64,000 bases of DNA from Rivularia sp. MS3. Lineage in GTDB: Bacteria > Cyanobacteriota > Cyanobacteriia > Cyanobacteriales > Nostocaceae. The translations under genes and the position numbers were made by a program. The notes under the pieces were generated by a model. It did no database searches and had not been told where the DNA came from. It saw only the letters and a list, made by a program, of their open reading frames with translations. Where the stretch lies: contig JAHCMI010000042.1 of the NCBI GenBank assembly GCA_019192545.1, positions 1 through 64,000 on the forward strand, in the 5' to 3' direction. This document shows, one piece after another, positions 1-8,925 of the stretch. Each line of letters begins with the position of its first letter. The stretch's first letter is position 1.

Positions 1-60
1 CAAGTCGGCTCGTAGATCAAAGAATCCCCGTGCGTTTAACGCCGGGGAGTGTCAAAACAA
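1..60 (+). mobile_element. Right end of an IS200/IS605-type element (candidate)
   Basis: Positions 26-47 form a hairpin: CCCCG (26-30) and GCG (32-34) pair with CGC (40-42) and CGGGG (43-47), with a bulged T and a TTTAA loop. It is followed by AGTGTCAA. This layout (GAATCCCC hairpin, GGGGAGTGTCAA) is what I recall from right ends of cyanobacterial IS200/IS605 elements carrying tnpB, where the right end also makes the 3' part of the omega/reRNA. No transposase or tnpB frame is inside the window; it would lie to the left. The identification rests on motif recall only. Confidence 0.5.
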
Positions 61-200
61 CTCTTTAATGTCAGGTTCGTTTCAAAAGTATGACGATAGT
101 AAAGCCGATGTAAAGAGGACAAATTTTTCTCACATGAAAAAATTAAACCTTTTTATCGGGTTTAATTTAAATGTTGATCAAATTAGTAACAGATAAAAAT

Positions 201-226
201 AAAGGGCTGCGAAAGCAACCCTTTTT
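201..226 (-). terminator. Terminator of the ferredoxin operon
   Basis: AAAGGG (201-206) pairs with CCCTTT (219-224), with an inner TGC/GCA stem around a GAAA loop and one C/A mismatch. Read on the minus strand it lies about 20 bases after the ferredoxin stop codon and is followed by a T-rich stretch, as in an intrinsic terminator. Confidence 0.65.
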
Positions 227-246
227 ATTAAATCCAATCTAAAATT

Positions 247-702
247 TTAAATCCGAGGCTTTTTCTTTTTCAGTTTTTGCTTTCTTCTACGAGTTTGAGT
301 GGCAACAACTGCAACGTCAAGCGGATAACCAACAACAGGAATCACTTGATATTTACGTTCTTCTTCAAACTTTCTCAGCTCCGTATAGTCAAGCCAATGA
401 ATGCAGTCCACAGGACAAGTATCAATCGCTTCTTGAATTACTTCTTCTGAGTCGCCATCTTGACGCATAACGCGGGCACGCCCATAATCAGATTCTATAT
501 AGAAAGTATTACGAGCAACGTGAGAACAATGCTTGCAGCCGATACAGGTAATTTCGTCTACATATACCCCCTTTTGACGCAGCATACCTCCTAACTCCGG
601 TTCCAAACCAGAACGTTGAGAATTATCTCGTAAGAAACCCCCTAATTCCGGCTCAAAACCAGAACGCTCGCTTTGTTTATCGGGCGGCAAAGAATCAGAC
701 AT
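247..702 (-). CDS. [4Fe-4S] ferredoxin of the DUF1257/DUF2997 operon
   Basis: This is a small soluble electron carrier of 151 residues. The cluster ligands are visible as C53xxC56xxC59 and C96-P, and C100 (CPVDC) is an extra cysteine. The spacing fits a single-cluster ferredoxin. The N-terminus has two tandem 17-residue repeats (residues 11-27 and 28-44, core SGFEPELGGFLR / SGLEPELGGMLR) ahead of the domain, and the C-terminus is basic (RRRKQKLKKKK). The ATG overlaps the TAA of the upstream DUF1257 gene by one base (TAATG), so translation is probably coupled. The DUF2997-DUF1257-ferredoxin order is a known conserved cyanobacterial grouping; the electron-transfer partner is not known to me. 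Confidence 0.9.
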   Translation of the reverse strand: MSDSLPPDKQSERSGFEPELGGFLRDNSQRSGLEPELGGMLRQKGVYVDEITCIGCKHCSHVARNTFYIESDYGRARVMRQDGDSEEVIQEAIDTCPVDCIHWLDYTELRKFEEERKYQVIPVVGYPLDVAVVATQTRRRKQKLKKKKPRI

Positions 703-1088
703 TAAGAACTCCAGCGCTGTACTACCAAGCGAATTGAACCATCTTGATTTTGTTTTTGCTCGCTAACTTGAAAACCAGCTTTAGCAGTCTCTTCAACTAC
801 TGTTCTGTAAGCGTAGCGCTGGGTAACTTGCCGTAAAAACCCTTCTACAGAAAGATTCTGCGCCCAGTACTGTAAATCGGCTACCAACTCGTATTCTTTC
901 CCATTCCACTTAAAGCCGATATCGTAGCCATTATCTTGCTCGATTGCTATTTCAGCAGTATGGGTTATACCTTGATAGCCCCGTAAACAATGAGATCCAT
1001 CTTTCCAAGCTACACCTAAATCAGTGAGAGCATTCTTCAGCGATTTAAGATTGCGAATTTGTGTCTTAATCTGGCTAAAATGTGACAT
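702..1088 (-). CDS. ycf35: DUF1257 / Ycf35 family protein
   Basis: The product belongs to the DUF1257 (Ycf35) family, conserved in cyanobacteria and some plastids and of uncertain biochemical role. I place the start at the ATG giving MSHFSQIKTQIRNL, the usual family N-terminus, for a length of 128 residues. The frame stays open upstream to 1175, but that extension looks unrelated to the family. The protein is small and soluble with no membrane segment, and it carries the family's WKDGSHCLRGYQG and YDIGFKWNGKEYELVADL segments. It sits 49 bases after the DUF2997 gene and overlaps the ferredoxin start by one base, so all three genes form one minus-strand operon. Confidence 0.87.
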   Translation of the reverse strand: MSHFSQIKTQIRNLKSLKNALTDLGVAWKDGSHCLRGYQGITHTAEIAIEQDNGYDIGFKWNGKEYELVADLQYWAQNLSVEGFLRQVTQRYAYRTVVEETAKAGFQVSEQKQNQDGSIRLVVQRWSS

Positions 1089-1137
1089 AATCTCTATTTT
1101 TGGCTGTGAGGCTAAATGATTAAGTTGGGTGAAAAAA

Positions 1138-1350
1138 TTACCACTCACTGAATGTTGCTTGAGCATTCGCAACATTATTTTGAGAAACTACTTTCTTCTC
1201 GAAATATTCTGAGGTTGGCTCATTGGCGAGTACAATCCCTAACTGCGCTTCAATTGCAGCAGTAACTTCCGCACAAGAAGCACCGACTATTCCAGTCACT
1301 TTTTCTTGTACTCTACCGTCTGGATAAATTATAAATTCTAATGTCTCCAT
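1138..1350 (-). CDS. DUF2997 family small protein
   Basis: This 70-residue protein starts METLEFIIYPDGRVQEKVTG, characteristic of DUF2997. A TTG 12 bases upstream (1362) could extend it by four residues, but the ATG matches the family start. The family is small and soluble and usually lies beside DUF1257 and a ferredoxin, as here, where it is the first gene of the operon. No function is established. The segment GASCAEVTAAIEAQLG holds a single conserved-looking cysteine. The operon promoter should lie in the long AT-rich region upstream (1351-2275). Confidence 0.82.
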   Translation of the reverse strand: METLEFIIYPDGRVQEKVTGIVGASCAEVTAAIEAQLGIVLANEPTSEYFEKKVVSQNNVANAQATFSEW

Positions 1351-2275
1351 ACTTTTGACCAACCATAATGATTGAGGTTTTTACATGCTTGCCCAAATTG
1401 GAATATAAGATTCTGCTTCAAGCTACAACATTTTCCTTAACGATAAAATCAGTCATTAAATAACTAATTTTGCATACCCTGAAATATGTTTATTAAAAAA
1501 ATTTACAAAAATTATTATTTTGAGCAGTGTTTACATCAATTATATGTAAGTTTCTCTTAACCAAGCACATTAGTCAAGTTGAAAATCAATCATAATCAAC
1601 AATCTATTACGAAAGTTATAGAATCGGGGTATGCCCAAAGGTGTAAAACTAAAGTTTGAAAAAATGCTTATTAAACTTATGGTAGTGATTGATTTTTGCC
1701 TATAAACTCCAAAAAATAAGGATTTTTATGCCGAATTACTGGAATTTAAAATAATTACATAGTTATAGAATAGTCTGCTGCTGTTTTTTGTTGAGTAAAT
1801 CCTGATTAATTAGAAATGCTTCACATAGAATTATAAGTTAAAGCTTTATATGGTTTAGATAAAAATTACCATATAACTCGTATTCAATTGATGTGCAGCA
1901 AGCATTGTATAATCAAGAAAAACAAAAATTATGCTAGCGCCAGCCGAATAGCATATGTATTGTATCAAAATCAAATTTGTAATAGCCCATCGGTATGCTG
2001 ATTAGTAATTTAGCTAACCGATCGTGCAAAAAAATAGACTTTAACAAAGTTAAAGCCTTACAAAAGCTGAAAATCATCAAATATAAGCTATTTAATTAAA
2101 ATAAATGCTTGATGTACTTATGATAATTATCGATTAGCCAAAAAAACATTATTGAGTATTAAGCCATAGCGTATTTAATTTGTATATGAAAAATGTGGTT
2201 GTTCCGGCACTACAATGATTTAATTTTTTGTTTTTGCACTATAAAATGCCCGCTGCATATAAGCTTAATCAATTA
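1351..2275. other. 925-bp gene-free AT-rich region
   Basis: I found no convincing frame or RNA gene here. It should hold the promoter of the DUF2997 operon. The only clear structure is a perfect 9-bp inverted repeat, TTATATGGT (1846-1854) with ACCATATAA (1868-1876), of unknown meaning. Confidence 0.5.
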
Positions 2276-2830
2276 TTAATTTTCTAACTGTTGCTCTTCC
2301 TCTTGAATTTCTTCATCAAAGATTAATTGTGGTGTTTGAACAATGTATGGAGCTTGCGAAGCCAGTAAACCGCGCTTTATTCGTTCTGATGTTTCAGGGA
2401 AAACCACAAATAAGGGATATATAGTATTTGTGCCTTCATTCAAAATATGACTATAGCGAGGAGGCATAAACCATTCGTAATCTTTATCTAGCCAAACTTG
2501 GGTTTGTCGCCATCTTCCTAGTAACTCAGAAAAATCCTCTTGGGGGCGATGAATAAATACAAGAATCTCAATTCCTGTTTTAATTTTCCATTCTGGATCG
2601 CACATTAAAATTGCTACATCGCAGGGAAGGCAAGTAGAGCAGGGTAAATCTGTTTCTGTTTTACGAATGCGGATAATTGGTAAAGGAATTGTCACAAGAC
2701 TTTCATCTGGGCGACGTAGACTAGGAATCATTTCCAAATAGGGACGATGCTGCTTTAAAAGAGCAACCGCTGCTGAGCGATCGCTGTATTGGGCTAAACT
2801 GATTTCATATTGAGATTTTTGTACCAGCAT
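2276..2830 (-). CDS. Hypothetical protein with a CSTCLPC cluster
   Basis: I do not recognise this 184-residue soluble protein. It has a cysteine group (CSTCLPC, about residues 64-70) plus a later cysteine in LMCDPEW, which could bind metal or form a disulfide. Aromatic-rich segments (KDYEWFMPPRY) follow, and the tail is very acidic and glutamine-rich (EEIQEEEQQLEN). No signal peptide or membrane span is seen. It lies downstream of pilC on the same strand, separated by a heptad-repeat array and a small hairpin, so membership in the pil operon is possible but not shown. Confidence 0.6.
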   Translation of the reverse strand: MLVQKSQYEISLAQYSDRSAAVALLKQHRPYLEMIPSLRRPDESLVTIPLPIIRIRKTETDLPCSTCLPCDVAILMCDPEWKIKTGIEILVFIHRPQEDFSELLGRWRQTQVWLDKDYEWFMPPRYSHILNEGTNTIYPLFVVFPETSERIKRGLLASQAPYIVQTPQLIFDEEIQEEEQQLEN

Positions 2831-2833
2831 AAA

Positions 2834-2884
2834 GTAAGTTAGGAGTTAGGAGTTAGGAGTTAAGAGTTAAGAGTGAGGAGTTGA
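2834..2884. repeat. Heptanucleotide tandem array (GGAGTTA type)
   Basis: There are about seven head-to-tail copies of a 7-base unit (GGAGTTA/AGAGTTA/TGAGGAG variants) between the hypothetical gene and pilC. Such STRR arrays are typical of heterocystous cyanobacteria. A short hairpin CACCC-TCC-GGGTG (2933-2945) follows closely. Confidence 0.85.
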
Positions 2885-2970
2885 AAGCGAACAGTTATCA
2901 ATTAACTTTTTGACTTTATAACTGATGATCCACACCCTCCGGGTGAACAACTGGTAACTGGTAATTGTTC

Positions 2971-4200
2971 TTAACCCAGTTCTTCAAAGACTTTAAACAT
3001 TGGTAGGTACATTGACAGTAGAATCACGGCAACCATACCACCAATAACCACAATCATGACTGGTTCTAAAACACTGGTTAAAGATTTGACTGCTTGTTCA
3101 ACTTCATCTTCGTAGAAGTCGGCAACTTTCATTAACATTCCATCTAATTCTCCAGTTTCTTCTCCAATACTCATCATTTGAATTGCCATCGGAGGAAACA
3201 CATTTTCTTTTTGTAAGGCAAAACTAATCATGCCACCTTGCTGTACTTCGTTTTTAGCAGCTTCGATAGCGTTAGCAATTATTTGGTTTCCCGAAGTGTC
3301 TCGAACAATTTCTAAAGAAGTTAAAATGGGAACCCCTGAACGAGTTAAAGAACCAAAGGTACGGCTAAATCTAGCAATTGAAGATTTTTGAATCAAGTCA
3401 CCAAATAAAGGTAATTTTAAGGAAATTGCGTCAATATTTAATTTACCTACAGGTGTCTTATAGTACATATCAAAAGCAATTTTTACTCCTACAACGACAC
3501 CGATAATAACGAAAAGTCTCCAGCTAGTAAGTACACCACTGATCCAAAGCATAAACTGCGTTAAAGGTGGTAATTCTGTTCCTAAATCTTTAAATATATT
3601 GGCAAAAATTGGAATTAGAAAAACAGTCATAGCAACAAAAATGATTACCGCTAAACCACCTACTACCGTAGGATAAGACATTGCCGATTTGATTTGGTTT
3701 TGCAGTCGAGCTGTATCCTCTAATAGCTTTGCCAAACGATTGAGAACTTCATCCAAAACACCCCCAACTTCGCCAGCTTGAATCATACTGACATACAAAC
3801 CATCAAAACATTGAGGATGCTTCCGCATGGCATCGGAAAGATTAACACCATTTTGGACTTCACTACTAATATCTAATAGTGCTTCTTTTAACTTGGGATT
3901 GCCGCATTGTTCGGAAAGCACTCCTAAACTTCTGACAATAGCAACCCCTGCATTTGTCAAAGCAGCAAACTGACGAGAAAAAATAGCTTTATCTTTAACG
4001 GCAACTGTAGCAAGTTTGTTTTGTAGTTTTGTTAAATCAAGGGCATTACCGATATCAAAACCTTTGAATTCTTGTAAATCCTGGATTACGAAACCTTGTT
4101 GTCTTAACTCAGTGCGAGCATCTGCTAAAGAGTTTGCACTAATTTTTTCTTGCTTGGATTTTCCTTCTGAATCGCGAACTTTAGCAACGAAAGTAGGCAT
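2971..4200 (-). CDS. pilC: PilC, type IV pilus inner-membrane platform protein
   Basis: This 409-residue protein is the polytopic platform of the type IV pilus (GspF/PilC family), which couples the cytoplasmic ATPases to pilin assembly. Two homologous T2SSF helical domains are visible (about residues 70-200 and 275-400). Membrane spans lie near 179-201, 226-246 and 380-402. The N-terminal soluble part contains the usual SANSLADARTELRQQGF segment, and FSRQFAALTNAGV and FSRTFGSLTRSGV mark the start of each repeat. Length is normal for the family. It is the last of three pil genes on this strand (pilB, pilT, pilC), with a 150-bp spacer after pilT. Cyanobacteria use this machine for twitching motility and DNA uptake. 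Confidence 0.96.
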   Translation of the reverse strand: MPTFVAKVRDSEGKSKQEKISANSLADARTELRQQGFVIQDLQEFKGFDIGNALDLTKLQNKLATVAVKDKAIFSRQFAALTNAGVAIVRSLGVLSEQCGNPKLKEALLDISSEVQNGVNLSDAMRKHPQCFDGLYVSMIQAGEVGGVLDEVLNRLAKLLEDTARLQNQIKSAMSYPTVVGGLAVIIFVAMTVFLIPIFANIFKDLGTELPPLTQFMLWISGVLTSWRLFVIIGVVVGVKIAFDMYYKTPVGKLNIDAISLKLPLFGDLIQKSSIARFSRTFGSLTRSGVPILTSLEIVRDTSGNQIIANAIEAAKNEVQQGGMISFALQKENVFPPMAIQMMSIGEETGELDGMLMKVADFYEDEVEQAVKSLTSVLEPVMIVVIGGMVAVILLSMYLPMFKVFEELG

Positions 4201-4350
4201 GATTTATATAGTTTAAATTCAAAAAAATTAAAAAATTAGAACTTTGAGAGGATGAAATAAAAAATACTTAGTAGTTAGTCATTGAACATTAATTAATAAA
4301 TAATAAATAATTAACTAATAAATAACTAACTACAAGTAATTGTTTTAGCA

Positions 4351-5463
4351 TTAACGTCTTACACCAGCTTTGGCTTTACCATTTGTTGGTGCAGAGCCTA
4401 TTAAACGTTGAATTTCATCTGGCTTAGAAGTTTTTGACATTGCAGCTTCAAAAGAAATAACTCCTGCCTTCACGTAATCAGCAAGAACTTTTTCCAAAGT
4501 TTGCATTCCTAATTTTGCACCAGTTTGAATCGATGAATAAATTTGAGATGTTTTTCCTTCACGAATCATGTTGGAAATAGCAGGAGTAATAACCATAATT
4601 TCTTGAGCCATTACTCTACCAAATTCATCAGGTTTAGGATTTTTCTTTGGTACTAAAGTTTGGCTAAATACTGCTACTAAAGAGTTAGATAGCTGTACGC
4701 GCACCTGAGTTTGTCTATCTGCTGGAAAAACGTCAATAATTCTATCAACAGTTTGTGCTGCTGAAGATGTGTGTAAGGTTCCGAAGACTAAGTGACCAGT
4801 TTCTGCTGCGGAAATAGCCAGAGAAATTGTTTCTAAATCGCGCATTTCTCCAATCAAAATAATATCTGGATCTTCACGCAAAGAACCCTTTAAAGCATTA
4901 GCAAAACTTTTAGTATCTTCACCAAGTTGACGTTGATGAACCAGACTTTTGATTGGTTCGTAAACAAATTCAATCGGGTCTTCAATTGTTAATATATGTT
5001 CTGATTTTGTGCGGTTGATTAAATCAATCATTGCCGCCAAAGTTGTTGTTTTACCTGAACCAGTAGGACCAGTGACCAATATCATTCCTTTGGGTTTGTC
5101 GCACATTTCTCGAACGACATCTGGTAAGCCTAATTTATCAAAGTTAGGAATTTTAGAACTTAATGCTCTTAAACAAGCTGCATAAGTACCGCGTTCTTTA
5201 TAAACGTTTACCCGGAAACGCGCTAATCCTTTTACACCGTAAGAGCAATCTAATTCCCAATTTTGTTCGAGTATTTTACGTTGGGAATTGTTTAACATAC
5301 TAAAAATTAATCTCTGACATTGATCGGAACTTAAGGCTTCTTCTCCGATAGGTGTTAATTTACCGCTGATACGAAAATAAGGAGGTAAACCAGCGGATAA
5401 ATGCATATCCGAACCTCCCATTTCAATCATTTGTTCCATCAAATCTTCAATCATCATTTCCAT
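4351..5463 (-). CDS. pilT: PilT, twitching motility retraction ATPase
   Basis: The 370-residue cytoplasmic hexameric ATPase powers pilus retraction. Walker A is GPTGSGKT at 132-139, the Asp box region is TIEDPIEFVY, Walker B is IILIGEMRD near 201-209, and the His box is GHLVFGTLHTSSAAQT. The N-terminal PAS-like part starts LMEQMIEMGGSDMHLSAGLPP, typical of PilT. The AIRNLIRE-like motif appears as SNMIREGKTSQIYS. These features separate it from the extension ATPase PilB encoded just upstream. The start MEMMIEDL sits at the expected family N-terminus. It lies between pilB and pilC, with a heptad-rich spacer on the pilB side. Confidence 0.96.
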   Translation of the reverse strand: MEMMIEDLMEQMIEMGGSDMHLSAGLPPYFRISGKLTPIGEEALSSDQCQRLIFSMLNNSQRKILEQNWELDCSYGVKGLARFRVNVYKERGTYAACLRALSSKIPNFDKLGLPDVVREMCDKPKGMILVTGPTGSGKTTTLAAMIDLINRTKSEHILTIEDPIEFVYEPIKSLVHQRQLGEDTKSFANALKGSLREDPDIILIGEMRDLETISLAISAAETGHLVFGTLHTSSAAQTVDRIIDVFPADRQTQVRVQLSNSLVAVFSQTLVPKKNPKPDEFGRVMAQEIMVITPAISNMIREGKTSQIYSSIQTGAKLGMQTLEKVLADYVKAGVISFEAAMSKTSKPDEIQRLIGSAPTNGKAKAGVRR

Positions 5464-5486
5464 TTTTCTGCACCTTTTATTTTTTG

Positions 5487-5626
5487 TTTGATATTTGATA
5501 GTTGTTAGTTGATAGTTGATAGTTGATGGTCCACATCCTGCGGATGAAAGTTGAAAGTTGATAGTCGATAATTAATAGTTGTGAATTCTTAATTTCTACT
5601 AACCACTAACCACTAACTACTAACTA
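5487..5626. repeat. Heptad arrays and hairpin between pilB and pilT
   Basis: Two heptad arrays (TTGATAG type at about 5490-5530, ACTAACC/ACTAACT type at about 5595-5626) flank a small hairpin CATCC-TGC-GGATG (5534-5546). The second array begins directly at the pilB stop codon. The hairpin is a sequence variant of the one at 2933-2945 with both arms changed together. Confidence 0.85.
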
Positions 5627-7663
5627 CTAATCTTGAAATCTCGATGTCATACAGTAAGGACAATCCAACCATTCAGGTTGTAATTCTGCTTCGCAATTTC
5701 GACAAGTCAAACCACTTTTACGTTTCGCTTTTAACTCAGCTTCCAAGCCTGTATCGGTAAACGTTACCCGCTCTACTTCTTCGAGGGTAGTAGCTCCTTG
5801 ACGCACCAAATCCAAACTGTAAGCCAGCAAGGTTTTCATTCCTTCTTCCACTGCTGCTTCTTTAATTAATTCTGTTGGTGCTTCCTCGTTGATTAAAGTT
5901 TGAATGCGTTCGGTAATTCTCATTACTTCATAAACACCGCAGCGTCCTTTGTAACCAATGCCATTACATTTTTCACAAAGCGTATTGTTGCTTCTAGCTT
6001 CTTGAACCTGCTCGATGCTGAGTGTATTAGCTTTATAGAAGGTGACATCAGCTTCTTGAGATGCCGATAAACCGTAACGCGCTAGTTCTTGCGCCGACGG
6101 ACTGTATTCAATACGACATTCGCTGCATACGCGACGCATCAAACGCTGTGCCAGCACCCCGATTAACGAACTAGAAATCATGAAAGATTCGATACCCATT
6201 TCTCCGAGACGCGCGATCGCACCAGGAGCATCGTTTGTGTGCAGGGTTGTTAATACTAAGTGTCCCGTTAATGCTGCTTCGATAGCTGTTTTTGCAGTTT
6301 CTTTATCTCGGGTTTCACCAACAAGTAATACATCTGGATCTTGTCGTAAAAATGCTCGTAGTGCCGTACCAAAATCCAAACCTTTTTCCCGAATTACCTG
6401 TACCTGAGTAATTCCTGGTAAACTATATTCCACCGGGTCTTCTACAGTACTAATATTGATATCGGGAGAATTCCGTTCGGCAAGAGCAGAATACAGAGAT
6501 GTTGTTTTACCAGAACCCGTCGGTCCGGTAACAAGAATCAAGCCAAAAGGACGGCTTACCATCTCCTGCACAATTTGTAATGTTTCAGGGTCGGTAATTA
6601 ATTTATCCAATCCCAATTGAGTTGAAGAGTTATCTAGAATTCGGAGTACTACTTTTTCTCCGTAACGACTTGGTAACGTATTTACCCGGAAATCTACTTT
6701 GCGTCCTTCAAATAAACGCCGGATGCGTCCATCTTGGGGAAGACGACGTTCGGCGATATCTAAGTTAGCAATAATTTTGAAACGGGCTGTAATTGCTGGA
6801 ACAATTTTTTTCGGTAAAGGATCGAAAGCTTCCCTTAATACACCATCCTTACGAAAACGTATACGTAAATTTTCTTCTTGAGGTTCGATGTGAATATCGG
6901 AAACCCCTTCATGCAATGCTTTGGCAAGAATTCTATTCACCAAGTTAATGATTGGTGCATCCTCAGCACCTTTCATCGCCGAACCTAAATCCGCTTCAGC
7001 TTCTTCAGGAGCATCTTCTAAATCGAGATTATCTAGATTTTCTAAATCTTGATTAATATCGGTAAACTGTTGCTTTTCTATATGCTTCTGTTTGACAGCC
7101 ATTTCATCCAAGAATTGGTTGATAAGCTGCTGATAATCCTCAGCCGTAATTACCATTCTTTGCAAACTGAAGCCTTGAGGACGTAGAATCCTGTTCAAGT
7201 CGTCGGAAGCTTCCAGATTATCTGGATCTACCATCGCTACTAAAATGTAGGGTGGATTCTCATCTTCATGTTTTGACAATGGAATTAGGCGATGCCGACG
7301 ACAAATATCCACGGGAACAAGAGTTTCAATCAACCCCCCCACCGAAGTTGTGCCGACTTGGCTCACTTCCGGATCTAAGGATTCTACGCCGTAAAGAATT
7401 TTAAGTTCAAATAGCTGTTGCTTTTTATATTCGCGAAGTAGCTCTGGTGATAGTTGTCGCCCTGCAATCGATTCGATAACCTCGATTAAAGGTCTACCCG
7501 ATTTGCGACTTTCTATTAGTGCTTGCTTCATCTGACTGTTGTCCACAAAGCCAGATTGAACAAGTTTGTTACCGAAAGGCGAAAACTCCGATTTAACGCT
7601 CAGAGCGGTACTACGCCTTTGTTGCGACGAGTAAGTCATATATTGAGATGATGGATGCTGCAC
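5627..7663 (-). CDS. pilB: PilB, type IV pilus extension ATPase
   Basis: This 678-residue GspE/PilB ATPase drives pilus polymerisation. An MshE-N type N-terminal domain (about 25-190) is followed by an acidic linker (205-225) and the ATPase core, with Walker A GPTGSGKT at 380-387, DPVEY Asp box, Walker B DVLLVGETRD and His box GHLVLTTLHTNDAPGA. The family zinc site appears as CSEC...CEKCNGIGYKGRC. There is in addition a C-terminal zinc-ribbon-like CRNC-x11-CPYC near 653-670. The gene is first in pilB-pilT-pilC and diverges from grpE. The alternative start MTYSSQQRR at residue 9 is equally plausible. The stop codon TAG abuts a heptad array. Confidence 0.96.
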   Translation of the reverse strand: MQHPSSQYMTYSSQQRRSTALSVKSEFSPFGNKLVQSGFVDNSQMKQALIESRKSGRPLIEVIESIAGRQLSPELLREYKKQQLFELKILYGVESLDPEVSQVGTTSVGGLIETLVPVDICRRHRLIPLSKHEDENPPYILVAMVDPDNLEASDDLNRILRPQGFSLQRMVITAEDYQQLINQFLDEMAVKQKHIEKQQFTDINQDLENLDNLDLEDAPEEAEADLGSAMKGAEDAPIINLVNRILAKALHEGVSDIHIEPQEENLRIRFRKDGVLREAFDPLPKKIVPAITARFKIIANLDIAERRLPQDGRIRRLFEGRKVDFRVNTLPSRYGEKVVLRILDNSSTQLGLDKLITDPETLQIVQEMVSRPFGLILVTGPTGSGKTTSLYSALAERNSPDINISTVEDPVEYSLPGITQVQVIREKGLDFGTALRAFLRQDPDVLLVGETRDKETAKTAIEAALTGHLVLTTLHTNDAPGAIARLGEMGIESFMISSSLIGVLAQRLMRRVCSECRIEYSPSAQELARYGLSASQEADVTFYKANTLSIEQVQEARSNNTLCEKCNGIGYKGRCGVYEVMRITERIQTLINEEAPTELIKEAAVEEGMKTLLAYSLDLVRQGATTLEEVERVTFTDTGLEAELKAKRKSGLTCRNCEAELQPEWLDCPYCMTSRFQD

Positions 7664-8152
7664 AAACCGTACTATTTGAGTATTCCCAAGCTAGAGGAAT
7701 AAATTTTCATCTCAACCAAGAAATCTTTGCTAATTTTTTTTTAAACCATTAGCGTTACTGTATTTGCGCGTATTTTTAGAATTAATGGGTTGGAGGTCAA
7801 AATAATCTCGATGGTGCTTAAGAATAAATTCTTAGATTCCCACAGCATGAGGGAACCCCTACTTATTTAAGTGAGAAATTTCTACAACAAAGCTTACCAA
7901 TAACACTCATCAAGGCGTTCAGCATTTGTCATAATACATGACTGAGATACCACTTCCGTGGAATATTTGGCAGACTGTCTACGCCTAACTTCCCCTTGCA
8001 GTAATTGAATTTTTTAGCTGCCCTGAATTAATGGCTGTAACAAGTTACCTGTAAACTATCCCTAAATGATTAGATTAAATTGACCCCATAACGGTCATTT
8101 ACAAACTACACAGCAGTGCCCGAACGGCGAACAAACAGAGGTAAATTAAGTT
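7664..8152. other. Divergent pilB / grpE promoter region
   Basis: This 489-bp spacer must carry both the pilB (minus) and grpE (plus) promoters. I looked for a CIRCE operator (TTAGCACTC-N9-GAGTGCTAA) and saw none. A small inverted repeat TTCCC (7837-7841) / GGGAA (7851-7855) is present. AGAGG at 8137-8141 serves as the grpE ribosome binding site. Confidence 0.5.
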
Positions 8153-8812
8153 ATGAACAGCGACTCTCCAGAAACAAATACTAACAGCGATGTTAACGAG
8201 CCAATCACAATTGAGACGAACGTAGCAGAAAACGCTACCGTTAATCCAGAAGATGCTAACAATCAAACCCAAACAACTGTTCCCAATAATACTGGTGCTT
8301 CAGAATCGGCTGAAATAAAGTCGTTGAAAGCACAGCTAGATGAGCGTAGCAGTCAGTATATGCGAATTGCAGCAGACTTCGAGAATTACCGTAAACGGAC
8401 GCTCAAAGAAAAAGACGATTTAGAACTACAGGTTAAGCGCAATACAATTACAGAATTATTACCAATTATTGATAACTTTGAACGAGCGCGAGCGCAAATT
8501 AAACCCCAAAATGACGGGGAAATGGCTATTCACAAAAGTTATCAAGGCGTTTACAAACAGCTAGTAGACTGTCTCAAGCGCTTAGGGGTTTCGCCAATGC
8601 GTCCTGAAGGTCAAGAGTTCGACCCCAACGAACATGAAGCAGTTATGCGCGAACCTACGGATGAATATCCGGAAGGAACAGTGTTAGAAGAGTTAGTACG
8701 CGGATACTTTCTTGGCGATCGCGTGCTACGTCATGCAATGGTTAAAGTAGCTGCTCAAAAGGAAGATGCCCCTTCTGAGGAGAACTCCCAGGCTGGGGAA
8801 ACAAGTACTTAA
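8153..8812 (+). CDS. grpE: GrpE, nucleotide exchange factor for DnaK
   Basis: This cytoplasmic co-chaperone releases ADP from DnaK. Its 219 residues contain an acidic, Asn/Thr-rich disordered N-terminus (1-55), a long coiled-coil helix containing FENYRKRT, and the [17 protein letters not shown] signature. The C-terminal beta domain ([20 protein letters not shown], then [26 protein letters not shown]) is typical. A ribosome binding site AGAGG stands 11 bases before the ATG. It is first in a grpE-dnaK-dnaJ chaperone cluster. A long hairpin lies between it and dnaK, so the two genes may be differently expressed. Confidence 0.96.
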   Translation: MNSDSPETNTNSDVNEPITIETNVAENATVNPEDANNQTQTTVPNNTGASESAEIKSLKAQLDERSSQYMRIAADFENYRKRTLKEKDDLELQVKRNTITELLPIIDNFERARAQIKPQNDGEMAIHKSYQGVYKQLVDCLKRLGVSPMRPEGQEFDPNEHEAVMREPTDEYPEGTVLEELVRGYFLGDRVLRHAMVKVAAQKEDAPSEENSQAGETST

Positions 8813-8925
8813 GAGTCGCTCGCTTCCACTAACTAAAGCTGCTATCGGTTACTCATAATCGGACGAGCATCGCATCCGGGTTTATTTAATAGTCCCATCC
8901 GCGCTTTTTATTACCAATGAGGTGG

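Noticed and set aside
1089-1175. Upstream extension of the DUF1257 gene
   Set aside because: The extra 29 residues do not match the family, which starts MSHFSQ; they would also overlap the DUF2997 gene.
7664-8152. Search for a CIRCE heat-shock operator before grpE
   Set aside because: No TTAGCACTC-N9-GAGTGCTAA or close variant was found by eye.
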